Shown: positions 16,363 through 25,175 of the stretch, one piece after another
Layout of the letters: each line of letters opens with the position of its first letter
Numbering within the stretch: the first letter of the stretch is position 1
NCBI GenBank assembly: GCA_047602185.1
Contig: JASGHY010000001.1
Coordinates: 1,550,001 to 1,614,000 of the forward strand
Source: PMP191F sp047602185
GTDB lineage: Bacteria > Bacteroidota > Bacteroidia > Chitinophagales > Chitinophagaceae
DNA length: 64,000 nucleotides
Direction of reading: 5' to 3'
The notes under the pieces: model-generated
Seen by the model: the letters and a program-made list of their open reading frames with translations, nothing else
Databases searched by the model: none
What the model was told of the DNA's origin: nothing
Position numbers and translations under genes: made by a program

Positions 16363-16932
16363 TTATATGCTTTCGGCCTGCTTTCTCCTGGCAGGCGGGA
16401 AACCTATTTTTAATTCAAATGCTTTTACTGTTGCTGCACGTTTCTCACTATCAGAACCAGGAAGCTCTACAGTTTCTTCATACACCTTGTTCTGAAACCT
16501 GTACTTCATTACCAGTTTACCTGTTTTAGGACTCCAGGAGATCCTTTTATAATAATCCTCTACATCGCCTGATCTTGATTGTTCCGTTTCAACCTCAGTT
16601 TCCCCGGGAATGGCTTTTTCAATCGACGTTTCCGCCGTTACCGATGGCGCAGCAGGTGGCTGGGGTGGAGTAGGAGCCGTCGCTACAGATGATTCAATGC
16701 TCAGATCCAGCGAATCCATAATTCTTTTCTGTAATGCCGTACGCTCTGTTTTATTCATGGCACTTACATCAAAAATATTCTCATACCGTACGGCCTTGCC
16801 ATCTATTGTTCCGTTTATACTGATACTAAGTGTCTTTCCGTTATCATCAACACTTTTACTGAGCGATACCTTTTTTTGTGCTACTGCAACTGTGCTTACA
16901 GTGCTTAGCGCGATCATCAAAATTGTTTTCAT
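16363..16932 (-). CDS. secreted protein of unknown function embedded in the permease array
   Basis: The protein has 189 residues. A signal peptide, MKTILMIALSTVSTVAVAQ, with cleavage after AQ, is followed by a domain with VSLSKSVDDNGKTLSISING and FDVSAMNKTERTALQKRIMD. Residues about 85-97 form a proline-rich linker (PTPPQPPAAP), then an acidic stretch (about 98-122). The C-terminal part reads YYKRISWSPKTGKLVMKYRF and includes EETVELPGS. I do not recognise the family. It is 26 bases after permease 6 and 49 before permease 5, the tightest junctions in the array. It therefore probably shares their transcript and acts in the periplasm or at the cell surface. A role as a periplasmic accessory or substrate of these permeases is inference only. 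Confidence 0.8.
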   Translation of the reverse strand: MKTILMIALSTVSTVAVAQKKVSLSKSVDDNGKTLSISINGTIDGKAVRYENIFDVSAMNKTERTALQKRIMDSLDLSIESSVATAPTPPQPPAAPSVTAETSIEKAIPGETEVETEQSRSGDVEDYYKRISWSPKTGKLVMKYRFQNKVYEETVELPGSDSEKRAATVKAFELKIGFPPARRKQAESI

Positions 16933-16958
16933 AGCTACTTTTAGTTTGTGTGTTATAT

Positions 16959-19409
16959 CTATTCACTGCGCAAAGACTTTACAGGGTTTGCCATAGCCGC
17001 TTTTACGGACTGGAAACCGATTGTAAGTCCTGCAATGATTATGGACAATGAAAAAGCAAGGATAAAATGTACAGCACTGACATTAATGCGATGGGCAAAT
17101 GTTTGCAGCCAGCTTGACATTACAAAATACCCCAGTGGAGCAGCTACTGCAAAGGCGATCAGTACCAGCCATGCAAATTCCCTGGAGAAGAGGTACACAA
17201 TACCCGATACCGATGATCCTAATACTTTACGGATGCCGATCTCTTTTTCTCTCTGTAATGCAAGGAATGAAACCAGCCCATACAGGCCCATGCAACCGAT
17301 AATGATCGACAGTACAGCAAAGATCTTAAAAGCCTGGTACATGATATCTTCCATTACATAGAATGCTTTTACTTTAAAGTATTCATCCAGCATTAATGAT
17401 TTAAAGAACTGGTCAGGATATAGCTTTTGCCAGCTGCTTTGGATAAATGCCATTGTATTGCCGGCAGCCTGGGGGTTATTGAATTTGATCGCAGCCATAT
17501 TTACCCAGTTGGTACCATAGAACATACAACAGGGATTGATCTCCTGCTGCAATGGCACATTAAAGAAATTATCTGTTACCCCTACGATCGTTACATCATT
17601 TCTGCCATCAATGGTAAATACCTGTCCCAGGGCTTCAGACGCACTTTTATAGCCCAGTGTACGGATGGTTTTTTCATTCACTACAGCATTAAAGTTCCTG
17701 ACACTGTCGTTCAGGGTTACTTTATCGGACTCCTGCAGGTTGCGCCCTGCCACCAGTTTGATATTATAAGTAGACAGATAAGCAGGGTCTACATATTTCT
17801 TTTCAATAGAGTACTTTTCTTCCGGGCCGGCTGATTTATGCCTGAAATCACTAAAGCTATTGGAAGCTGAAGTAGGAGGGCCTGAGCTGAATGAAACACT
17901 TTTAATACCTGACTGGCTCATTAATTGCGTACGAAGCAAGGCCTGTTTTTGCTGATCATTATCAGGCATGTTCACTGTAAGAATATCGTTCTTGCTGAAA
18001 CCAAGATCGCGACTGCGGAAATAATGCATTTGCGTGGCAACCACAATAGTTCCTATGATCAGTAATTGGGTGATAACAAACTGTGTTACTACCAGGGTTT
18101 TGCGTAATGAAAAACGATTGGCAAATCCTGTATTTTTTGCCGTAATGGTATTCTTAAGAGCCTGTATTGGCTGGTAGCCAGACATGATCCGTGCAGGATA
18201 ATAACCGGCCAGCAAAGTGATGAACAATACCAGCGCTACCAGGAAGTAAATAACAGTTTTATCAATATGCAACCCCAGGTCCACAATGAAAGCCAGGTAG
18301 TTATTGAATGCGCCGATAAACTGACTTGCGATCAGCAGAGCTACCAGGGCAGCCAGCATAACCAATACCAATGTTTCACTCATAAAGCGAACTATCAGTT
18401 GCCAGCGGCCGCTGCCCAGTGTTTTCCGGATACCGATCTCTTTGGCACGTTTAACAGCGTAAGCTGTTGCCAGGTTAATGAAATTAATACAGGCTGTCAG
18501 CAACACGATCAATCCCATCGTCACAAAGGCAATGATCAGGATGCCGGGTGTTGCGTAATTGGTGCCATCATAAGTTTCGTCAGTATGTACCTGCGACAGT
18601 GGCTGCAGGTGAAAAGTATAACGGGGAGCTTCTTCTGCAGGAAGATATTTATTGGTAAAAGCCTTCATGCCTGCATCAATACGCGCAACTGACCCGCCTT
18701 CGGGTAAAGTAACAAATGTGTAAATATCAGACCAGGATTCTTTCCAGCTTTGCATTAAGTTGGGGTTCTTAGCCGCAAAGTTTTTGAAGGACACCAGCAT
18801 TTTGAAAGGGACATTGGTATTGCGGGGAATATCCTGCAATACAGCAGTTACTTTATAATCTGTTTTGTTAACAGTGATCACTTTTCCGATGATATCGTTG
18901 TAACCGCTGCCGGAATGATCACCAAAATATTTATCTGCCAGCCCTTTGGTGAGCACCACTTCATCCGGCTGAGACAGTGCCTGTGCAGCATCACCAGCCA
19001 GGGTGGTATAATCAAATGTTTTCAGGAACCAGTTATCGGCAAAGGTCATTTCATTTTCCTCAAAGTTCTTTCTATCCCCGGCTGCGTTTGTTATGGACAC
19101 TATAGCATTACCGTTGTACACCTGCGTTACGCTTTCCAGTTCGGGAAAATCGGTACGCATAGCCGTTGCCATCGGAAAGAAGGTATAACCATTGTGTGAG
19201 ATCCCTTCCTGCGATTTATAATCTGATACAATACGATAGGTCCGGTGGGACTTACTATGGAAGGAGTCAAATGTACGTTCGTGCTTTACCAGCACGTAAA
19301 TAAAGATGCAGCAGGCAATGCTTACAGCAAGCCCGGCCACGTTTATAAACGTGTTTACTTTGTTTCTCGTCAGATTCCTGAACGTTGTGATAAAATAATT
19401 TCTAAACAT
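16959..19409 (-). CDS. ABC transporter permease, duplicated FtsX/MacB type (permease 6)
   Basis: The protein has 816 residues and begins MFRNYFITTFRNLTRNK. Helix 1 contains INVAGLAVSIACCIFIYVLV and is followed by KHERTFDSFHSK. The coupling segments are KEIGIRKTLGSGRWQLIVRF and KEIGIRKVLGSSVSGIVYLF, with the C-terminus NPVKSLRSE. The second-half entry SLRKTLVVTQFVITQLLIIG and the LYGLVSFLALQREKEIG stretch ally it loosely with the 9/10/11 trio. Its first periplasmic domain has its own GISHNGYTFFPMATAMRTDF segment. It is followed within 26 bases by the secreted-protein gene, and is preceded by the longest spacer in the array (468 bases), which contains an inverted-repeat element. Confidence 0.93.
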   Translation of the reverse strand: MFRNYFITTFRNLTRNKVNTFINVAGLAVSIACCIFIYVLVKHERTFDSFHSKSHRTYRIVSDYKSQEGISHNGYTFFPMATAMRTDFPELESVTQVYNGNAIVSITNAAGDRKNFEENEMTFADNWFLKTFDYTTLAGDAAQALSQPDEVVLTKGLADKYFGDHSGSGYNDIIGKVITVNKTDYKVTAVLQDIPRNTNVPFKMLVSFKNFAAKNPNLMQSWKESWSDIYTFVTLPEGGSVARIDAGMKAFTNKYLPAEEAPRYTFHLQPLSQVHTDETYDGTNYATPGILIIAFVTMGLIVLLTACINFINLATAYAVKRAKEIGIRKTLGSGRWQLIVRFMSETLVLVMLAALVALLIASQFIGAFNNYLAFIVDLGLHIDKTVIYFLVALVLFITLLAGYYPARIMSGYQPIQALKNTITAKNTGFANRFSLRKTLVVTQFVITQLLIIGTIVVATQMHYFRSRDLGFSKNDILTVNMPDNDQQKQALLRTQLMSQSGIKSVSFSSGPPTSASNSFSDFRHKSAGPEEKYSIEKKYVDPAYLSTYNIKLVAGRNLQESDKVTLNDSVRNFNAVVNEKTIRTLGYKSASEALGQVFTIDGRNDVTIVGVTDNFFNVPLQQEINPCCMFYGTNWVNMAAIKFNNPQAAGNTMAFIQSSWQKLYPDQFFKSLMLDEYFKVKAFYVMEDIMYQAFKIFAVLSIIIGCMGLYGLVSFLALQREKEIGIRKVLGSSVSGIVYLFSREFAWLVLIAFAVAAPLGYFVMSSWLQTFAHRINVSAVHFILAFSLSIIIAGLTIGFQSVKAAMANPVKSLRSE

Positions 19410-19653
19410 AGGTTTGAAGGTTTTAGGTTATAAGTTGTAGGTTATAGGTTTGTGTGTTCAAATTTGTAATTACCGACTAATCTAACCGGCCATAATTTTC
19501 GGTATTCTTACTTATTACCTACAACTTATAATAGCATTCATTTTCTCATTTCTAATTCTTCATTTCTTATTACTCATTCTGGCCATAGGCTTGTACGTTC
19601 AAATTTGTAATTGCCGACTGATCTGAACGACTATAACTTGCAGAATCTCTTAC
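19410..19653. repeat. permease 6/7 spacer, left part, repeat modules
   Basis: AGGTTATAAGTTGTAGGTTA-type modules (about 19425-19450) are followed by two imperfect copies of a segment carrying GTTCAAATTTGTAATTNCCG: about 19458-19490 and 19590-19640. No coding frame or terminator is visible. Confidence 0.55.
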
Positions 19654-19759
19654 TCAATGTTGTTTGGTTAACAGTTTTCATTCCGGCGGGTGGGGACACC
19701 CGCCGGGGGACGCGCCCGTGGCTGGTGTCTTCACCAGATACTAACTAAACGACATTGAT
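19654..19759. mobile_element. 105-bp inverted-repeat element, copy 1 (MITE/REP-like)
   Basis: Ends TCAATGTTGTTTGGTTA (19654-19670) and TAACTAAACGACATTGA (19743-19759) are inverted repeats. Inside are a perfect 10-bp hairpin with a GGGA loop (CCGGCGGGTG 19684-19693, CACCCGCCGG 19698-19707) and a second hairpin, CTGGTG-TCTT-CACCAG (19723-19738). A second copy with nearly the same interior lies at 25053-25157. There is no coding capacity, so mobilisation would need a transposase elsewhere. The flanks TCTCTTAC and TTGATTAC match at only five of eight positions. Confidence 0.75.
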
Positions 19760-19877
19760 TGATTACTTTTCACATACATCCTTAACTCTTTAGTGACGTT
19801 AAGCGTTCAGCATTTCTGTCTTCAATTTATAACTTACAACCTATAACTTATAACTGCACTCACTTTCTCATTTCTTA
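19760..19877. repeat. permease 6/7 spacer, right part
   Basis: TTAACTTATAACCTACAA-type modules (about 19825-19857) and a GTTAAGCGTTCAGCATT module precede the end of permease 7. Nothing coding is seen. Confidence 0.45.
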
Positions 19878-22337
19878 TTATTCATTCCTTAATGACCTCA
19901 CCGGGTTGCTCAGGGCAGCTTTGGCCGCCTGCCAACTAATAGTACCTAATGCTACTACCAAGGCCATACAACCGGCAGCCACAAAGATCCATGCACTGAT
20001 ATTGGTACGGTATGCAAATCCCTGTAACCATTTGTCCATTACCCAGAATGCCAGCGGAAAGGCAATAACAATGGCGATCATCACCAGCTTAATAAAGTCT
20101 TTCGATACCAGTACCAGGATGTTCTGTACAGAAGCGCCTAATACTTTACGAACACCTATTTCACGTGTGCGCTGCATTACCGAGAACAGGGAGAGACCAA
20201 ACAAACCAAGACAGGCGGTAAAGACAGCAAAACCAGCAAACAAGCCAAACACCTCACCAAACAAACGGTCATTGTTGTATTGCTCTTTGAATGATTTATC
20301 AAGGAAATAATAATCGAATAAGTTGCCCGGGAAAAATGACGCATACTTTTGCTTAATGGCAGCAATGGTATTCGGCAGGTCTGCTACATCTACTTTTACT
20401 GATATAGAACTATTGGTGCTATACGTAGGGAACATGATGAGCGGCTCAATAGCATAATGCAATGATTTCTGGTGAAAATTATCTACCACACCAACAATGT
20501 CCCATTTTTTCTGACCAACGATGACCTGCTTGCCAATGGCATCCTGTGCATTTGCATAGCCCAACTGTTTTACCGCTTTTTCATTCAGGATGGCGTTATG
20601 CAGGTTTTTCCATTTAGAATCGTGATCTGTTTGTGAAAATGTTCTGCCGGCCAGCAGCTTTATACCATAAGTAGGAATAAAGTCATAATCAGCTCCCAGG
20701 TTACGGAATGTATAGCGGGTATCATCTGTTGCATCGGCCCTTTTTACCTTAAACTCGCGGCCCAATTCATCACCGGGAATATGATAGGAACTGGCAGCAC
20801 CTTTTACATGCGGCAATTGCTTTACTTCATTCTTAAAACTATTAACACGTACAATAAAAGAGGAGTCCCAGCTGGTAAGTACAGGAGGGCTTACTACCAA
20901 CACCTGGTTTACATTGATACCGAGGCTTTTTTCACTTACATAATGCAATTGCCGGTACACGACCAGCGACCCGATCACTAATGCCACGGTAATACTAAAC
21001 TGGCCAACCACCAGCACTTTCCGGAAAATGATCCCTTTTGTTGATGCACTGAATTTCCCTTTTAATACCTGGATAGGTTTGAAGGATGACAATACAAAAG
21101 CAGGATAAAAACCAGACAACAGGATGCCGGCAATCAATACCAGTACAATACCTATTGCAATACTATAACCACCCAAACCTTTCATCAACAGATAGGAGAG
21201 CGATAAATGCTGTTGTAACAACTGGTTAAAGAAAGGTTGACTTATATAGACCAGTAACAGGGCTATCAGCAGGGCTACAGCATTGATCAATACGGACTCT
21301 ATCATGAACTGCACGATCAACTGTGCACGAAGGCTTCCAACAACCTTACGAATGCCAACTTCCTTTGCCCTGTCCATTGACCTTGCGGTTGACAGGTTTA
21401 TGTAATTAACCCATGCAATGGCTATTATAAAAAGTGCTACGATCAGTAATCCCCACACGGTAGTGGCTGTGCCGACCTTACCGATCTCGTATTCCATATC
21501 AGAATACAGGTGTGCTTTGCCTAAAGGTTGCAGATAGAACTTTTCATCGCTGCCTGATACCTTATTGCCTCTGAAATGACGTTCGCTGAACGCCCCCAGT
21601 TTTGCTTCAAATGCTTTCTGATCAACGCCGGGCTTTAATTGTATATAATGCCAGAAATCTGAATCGGTAAAATCATAATCAGCTTCTTTCCAGCTTCCAT
21701 TACCACTGTATAAGGATGAATAGGAAAGGAGCATATTGAAAGAAAGATGCGAATTTTCCGGTACGTTCTTACAGATACCTGTTACTTTATAAGGCATTGA
21801 ATCATGAGAGATCACGATCGTTTCACCCAGCAGTCTGCTGAAATCATCTCCTTTAAAATCAAAGACCTTTCTTGCCAGTTCTTCAGAAAAAATAATTGTA
21901 TTGGGTTCTTTCAGTGCCGTTGCAGGATCACCAGCCAGCAGCGGGAACGAAAACATGGTCAGGAATGAATTGTCTGCCGCCAGGATCCGTTCATTCAGCT
22001 TTTTGTCCTTGTAAGTAACAATCTCATTGCCAAATGGCTCTACTCTTGCATAGGTTTCCACATCCTGCGGGTAATCATCTTTCATTGCCTTGCCAATGGC
22101 AGAGTAGGTGATAGTTCCATGCTGGATGAGCTTACCATTCTGGTAACGATCATTTACCACCCTGAATAAGCGTGATGCATTGCCGTGAAACTGATCATAG
22201 CTCAGTTCAAAACTTACATATTGCAGGATCAGTAAACAGGCAGCCATCCCCAGCGCAAGGCCTGAGATATTAATGGCCGAAGCCACTTTATTTTTCGCAA
22301 TATTTCTCAGTGCAATTTTGAAATAATTCCTGATCAT
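19878..22337 (-). CDS. ABC transporter permease, duplicated FtsX/MacB type (permease 7)
   Basis: At 819 residues this is the longest member after start correction. It begins MIRNYFKIALRNIAKNK. Helix 1 contains INISGLALGMAACLLILQYV and is followed by SFELSYDQFHGN. The first coupling segment, KEVGIRKVVGSLRAQLIVQF, is introduced by VNYINLSTARSMDRAKE. The second is REIGVRKVLGASVQNILVLV, and the C-terminus is NPVRSLRNE. The second periplasmic domain is long and contains YHIPGDELGREFKVKRAD and VGVVDNFHQKSLHYAIEP. By eye it groups with permease 5 in the helix and coupling regions. It lies 127 bases downstream of permease 8. Confidence 0.93.
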   Translation of the reverse strand: MIRNYFKIALRNIAKNKVASAINISGLALGMAACLLILQYVSFELSYDQFHGNASRLFRVVNDRYQNGKLIQHGTITYSAIGKAMKDDYPQDVETYARVEPFGNEIVTYKDKKLNERILAADNSFLTMFSFPLLAGDPATALKEPNTIIFSEELARKVFDFKGDDFSRLLGETIVISHDSMPYKVTGICKNVPENSHLSFNMLLSYSSLYSGNGSWKEADYDFTDSDFWHYIQLKPGVDQKAFEAKLGAFSERHFRGNKVSGSDEKFYLQPLGKAHLYSDMEYEIGKVGTATTVWGLLIVALFIIAIAWVNYINLSTARSMDRAKEVGIRKVVGSLRAQLIVQFMIESVLINAVALLIALLLVYISQPFFNQLLQQHLSLSYLLMKGLGGYSIAIGIVLVLIAGILLSGFYPAFVLSSFKPIQVLKGKFSASTKGIIFRKVLVVGQFSITVALVIGSLVVYRQLHYVSEKSLGINVNQVLVVSPPVLTSWDSSFIVRVNSFKNEVKQLPHVKGAASSYHIPGDELGREFKVKRADATDDTRYTFRNLGADYDFIPTYGIKLLAGRTFSQTDHDSKWKNLHNAILNEKAVKQLGYANAQDAIGKQVIVGQKKWDIVGVVDNFHQKSLHYAIEPLIMFPTYSTNSSISVKVDVADLPNTIAAIKQKYASFFPGNLFDYYFLDKSFKEQYNNDRLFGEVFGLFAGFAVFTACLGLFGLSLFSVMQRTREIGVRKVLGASVQNILVLVSKDFIKLVMIAIVIAFPLAFWVMDKWLQGFAYRTNISAWIFVAAGCMALVVALGTISWQAAKAALSNPVRSLRNE

Positions 22338-22464
22338 GACAATGATTTATGATGTGGAATGCTATTTATGGTCTCTGAAACGACAAACAGTTTTAGGTTT
22401 TAGCCTTTAGCTGCCAGGTATTAGCCCTGCAAACAGCAGGTTTCCCGCTAACGCCTAATTCCTG
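22338..22464. repeat. permease 7/8 spacer
   Basis: The 127 bases include GTTTTAGGTTTTAGCC and GCTAACGCCTAATTCCTG modules of the intergenic repeat families. No independent promoter or terminator is recognisable. Confidence 0.4.
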
Positions 22465-24864
22465 TTATTCATTCTTCAACGCCTTCACCGGGTTGCTCAT
22501 CGCTGCTTTTATTGCCTGTGCACTTACAGTAACAACAGCTATCAGCAAAGCCGCTAAACCAGCTATTCCAAACATCCACCAACTCATACTGATACGATAT
22601 GCAAAATCCTGCAACCAGGTATTCATTGCCCACCATGCCACAGGAGCAGCAATTACAATAGCCACCAGTACCAGTACTACAAAGTCTTTTGCGATCATAG
22701 ACGTAATATTGGCAACAGATGCACCAAGCACCTTACGGATACCGATCTCTTTGGTACGCTGTACAGTTACATAAGCAGTTAGCCCCAGTAAACCTAAACA
22801 GGCCAGCACAATAGCGATGGTAGAGAATACAGTGAACAACTGTACCGTACGTTGTTCCGTAGTGTACATCGCTGCATATTCATCATCCAGGAAACGATAG
22901 GAGAAAGGACGATGAGGAACTCTATCTTTCCAGAATCCCTGCAGCGAACTGATGGCATTCTTCATATTCTCACCTTTCACTTTTATAAAGAATTCATACA
23001 GCTGCTCCTGGTTTACAAATAACACCAATGGGGTAATGGGCTGGTGCAGGGAGGCAAAATGAAAATCTTTGAACACGGCCTTTACAATACCTTCACCGCC
23101 TTTCTTAATGGTTTTTCCAACAGCTTCCTGTGGTGTCCATCCAAGAGCACGGGCAGCGGTTTCATTGAGCATGAATGTATTCCTGTAATTCTTATAATCG
23201 TTTGAAGTATCCTGCAACAAAAGATCAGTACGGGAAAAATCCTCACCGGCAATGATCTTTACCCCCATAGTTTTAACAAAATCAGGATCTACAGGCATTG
23301 CATTTACATGCACTTCTACCTGTGACCCGTTTTTCATGGTGCTGATCCCATCGCCCCATTCTACAAATGAAGGGCTTTCATAAGCTGCACTTACATCACT
23401 TACCATTGGCAGGTTTTTCAATGCCTGCTTCATATCTTCATAGTTCTGGCGCATCTTCCCGTCTATAGGAAGTATAACTACATGATCTTTATCATATCCC
23501 AACGGTTTACGCTGGATATACTTCATTTGTCCTGTTACCACAATGGTGCATACGATGAGGAATACAGATATTACAAACTGAAAAACGATCAGGGTTTTAC
23601 GGAAGCCGCCGCCGGAAGAAGTAAGCCTCATACCGGAACGCAGCATGCCACTCAGTTTTGAGTTGGATAACACAAAGGCAGGATATGCTCCGGAAAACAA
23701 CCCGGTAATAAAGGTGATCACCAATAACACACCAATTACCATTGGCTGTGTGAGCATGGAAGAACCAATGGCTTTACCGGTCAGTTGATTAAACGCGGGT
23801 AATAAAATAATGGCGAACACTACGCCGAGGATCAATGCAATAAAAGCGAGTAATAATGATTCGCCCATAAACTGGCCGAGCAATTGCTTTTTATTGGCAC
23901 CAAAAGTTTTGCGTAATCCTACTTCGCCACTTCTTCCTGCAGCCTGCGCAGTAGCCAGATTGGTATAATTGATACAGGCAATTAACAGGATAAGTGCAGC
24001 AATTACTGCAAGAATATAAATAGTGGTAATACTACCATTGGGTGTCATTCCTGCCAGATCGGAATACAGGTGTACATTCAACAATGGCTCCAGGTTGTAA
24101 GTAAGATAATCACTGCCCTTCATCTGCAGCTCGCCTGCACATACGGTTTTCATATAAGCAGTAACCTGTTTTTGCAAAGGCTGAATATCCGCTTTGTTTT
24201 CCAGCAGCAGGTAGGTCTGGTAATTCGCACTCCACCATTGCTCATTTTTAGCAGCATTGGTACCGGCAAAAGAAGCTACAAAGTCAAAATCGATCTGAGA
24301 ATTAGAAGGTACATCTTTCACCACACCACTAACAATATATTGCTTACCAGAGGCTCCCAGATTCAGGAACTTACCTACAGGATCCTGTTTGCCGAAATAC
24401 TTTTTAGCCATGCTTTCAGTAAGCACTACTTTATCCGGTGCATTCAGCAGGGTAGCAGCATCGCCCTGCAAAACAGGGAAAGAGAACATGCTGAAGAAAG
24501 CAGAGTCTGCAAATACAAAATTCTTCTCTTCAAATACGGTTTCGCCCTGTTTTACCACTACTACAGAGTTATATACCCTTGTAAAAGCCTTTACAGCCGG
24601 GAATGTCCTGGCAAATTGCGGCCCTACTTTTGAACCATTTACAGAAGCTTTATTGCTTTCGCCTTCCTGTCCATAATCCATCGTTACGCGTACAATGCGA
24701 TCAGCATTTTTATTAAACTTGTCATAACTCAGTTCGTGCATTATAAACAGGCCAATCAATACACAGGCTGTAATACCTGTAGTAAGACCGATAATATTGA
24801 TGAAAGAATATAGCTTACTCTTCATCAATCTGCGCCACGCTATTTTAAAATAATTCTTCAGCAT
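22465..24864 (-). CDS. ABC transporter permease, duplicated FtsX/MacB type (permease 8)
   Basis: The protein has 799 residues and begins MLKNYFKIAWRRLMKSKLYS. Helix 1 contains INIIGLTTGITACVLIGLFI. The first coupling segment is the least typical of the array, GEVGLRKTFGANKKQLLGQF, preceded by TNLATAQAAGRS. The second, KEIGIRKVLGASVANITSMI, is standard. The C-terminus is NPVKALKNE. The core opening DRIVRVTMDYGQEGESNKAS and the second-domain VDPDFVKTMGVKIIAGEDF pair it with permease 2. The spacer between it and permease 9 contains the second inverted-repeat element. A change in how tightly it couples to the shared ATPase is possible given the unusual first segment. Confidence 0.92.
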   Translation of the reverse strand: MLKNYFKIAWRRLMKSKLYSFINIIGLTTGITACVLIGLFIMHELSYDKFNKNADRIVRVTMDYGQEGESNKASVNGSKVGPQFARTFPAVKAFTRVYNSVVVVKQGETVFEEKNFVFADSAFFSMFSFPVLQGDAATLLNAPDKVVLTESMAKKYFGKQDPVGKFLNLGASGKQYIVSGVVKDVPSNSQIDFDFVASFAGTNAAKNEQWWSANYQTYLLLENKADIQPLQKQVTAYMKTVCAGELQMKGSDYLTYNLEPLLNVHLYSDLAGMTPNGSITTIYILAVIAALILLIACINYTNLATAQAAGRSGEVGLRKTFGANKKQLLGQFMGESLLLAFIALILGVVFAIILLPAFNQLTGKAIGSSMLTQPMVIGVLLVITFITGLFSGAYPAFVLSNSKLSGMLRSGMRLTSSGGGFRKTLIVFQFVISVFLIVCTIVVTGQMKYIQRKPLGYDKDHVVILPIDGKMRQNYEDMKQALKNLPMVSDVSAAYESPSFVEWGDGISTMKNGSQVEVHVNAMPVDPDFVKTMGVKIIAGEDFSRTDLLLQDTSNDYKNYRNTFMLNETAARALGWTPQEAVGKTIKKGGEGIVKAVFKDFHFASLHQPITPLVLFVNQEQLYEFFIKVKGENMKNAISSLQGFWKDRVPHRPFSYRFLDDEYAAMYTTEQRTVQLFTVFSTIAIVLACLGLLGLTAYVTVQRTKEIGIRKVLGASVANITSMIAKDFVVLVLVAIVIAAPVAWWAMNTWLQDFAYRISMSWWMFGIAGLAALLIAVVTVSAQAIKAAMSNPVKALKNE

Positions 24865-25052
24865 ATTGTCGGGTGTTTATTTTGATTGCTTCTCTTTTCC
24901 CTCACCCTGAAGGATGAGGCAATTATCCTGAATAGACTCTTCTAATTAACAAATGTTGCTCACCGGCTAAAGCCGGACATGGCATTCTTTTCTGACTCCT
25001 AAACCACTCTTCATGCTCCTAATCATGATGCCATCAACTCATTATTGACTAT
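24865..25052. other. permease 8/9 spacer, left part
   Basis: The stretch has no recognisable gene. It includes a C-rich TTTTCCCTCACCCTGAAGG tract (about 24894-24912) and GGCTAAAGCCGGACATGG (about 24964-24981), whose GGCT-AAAGCC core can form a short hairpin. I see no clear terminator or promoter. Confidence 0.35.
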
Positions 25053-25157
25053 TCAATGTCGTTTAGTTAAGAACTTTCGTTCCGGCGGGTGGGGACACCC
25101 GCCGGGGGACTTGCCCGTGGCTGGTGTCTTCACCAGACACTATCTAAACGATATTGA
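25053..25157. mobile_element. 105-bp inverted-repeat element, copy 2 (MITE/REP-like)
   Basis: Ends TCAATGTCGTTTAGTTA (25053-25069) and TATCTAAACGATATTGA (25141-25157) match as inverted repeats at 15 of 17 positions. The internal hairpins are at 25082-25105 (10-bp stem, GGGA loop) and 25121-25136. The element is directly flanked on both sides by TTGACTAT (25045-25052 and 25158-25165), consistent with an 8-bp target duplication. However, TTGACTATT also belongs to local spacer repeats. It ends 18 bases past the stop of permease 9 on that gene's transcript, so the hairpins could also affect 3'-end stability or read-through. Confidence 0.8.
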
Positions 25158-25175
25158 TTGACTATTCACCATTCA

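Noticed and set aside
19684..19707. GC-rich hairpin considered as an intrinsic terminator of permease 7
   Set aside because: No T tract follows on either strand, and an almost identical hairpin sits inside the second inverted-repeat element, so it belongs to the element.
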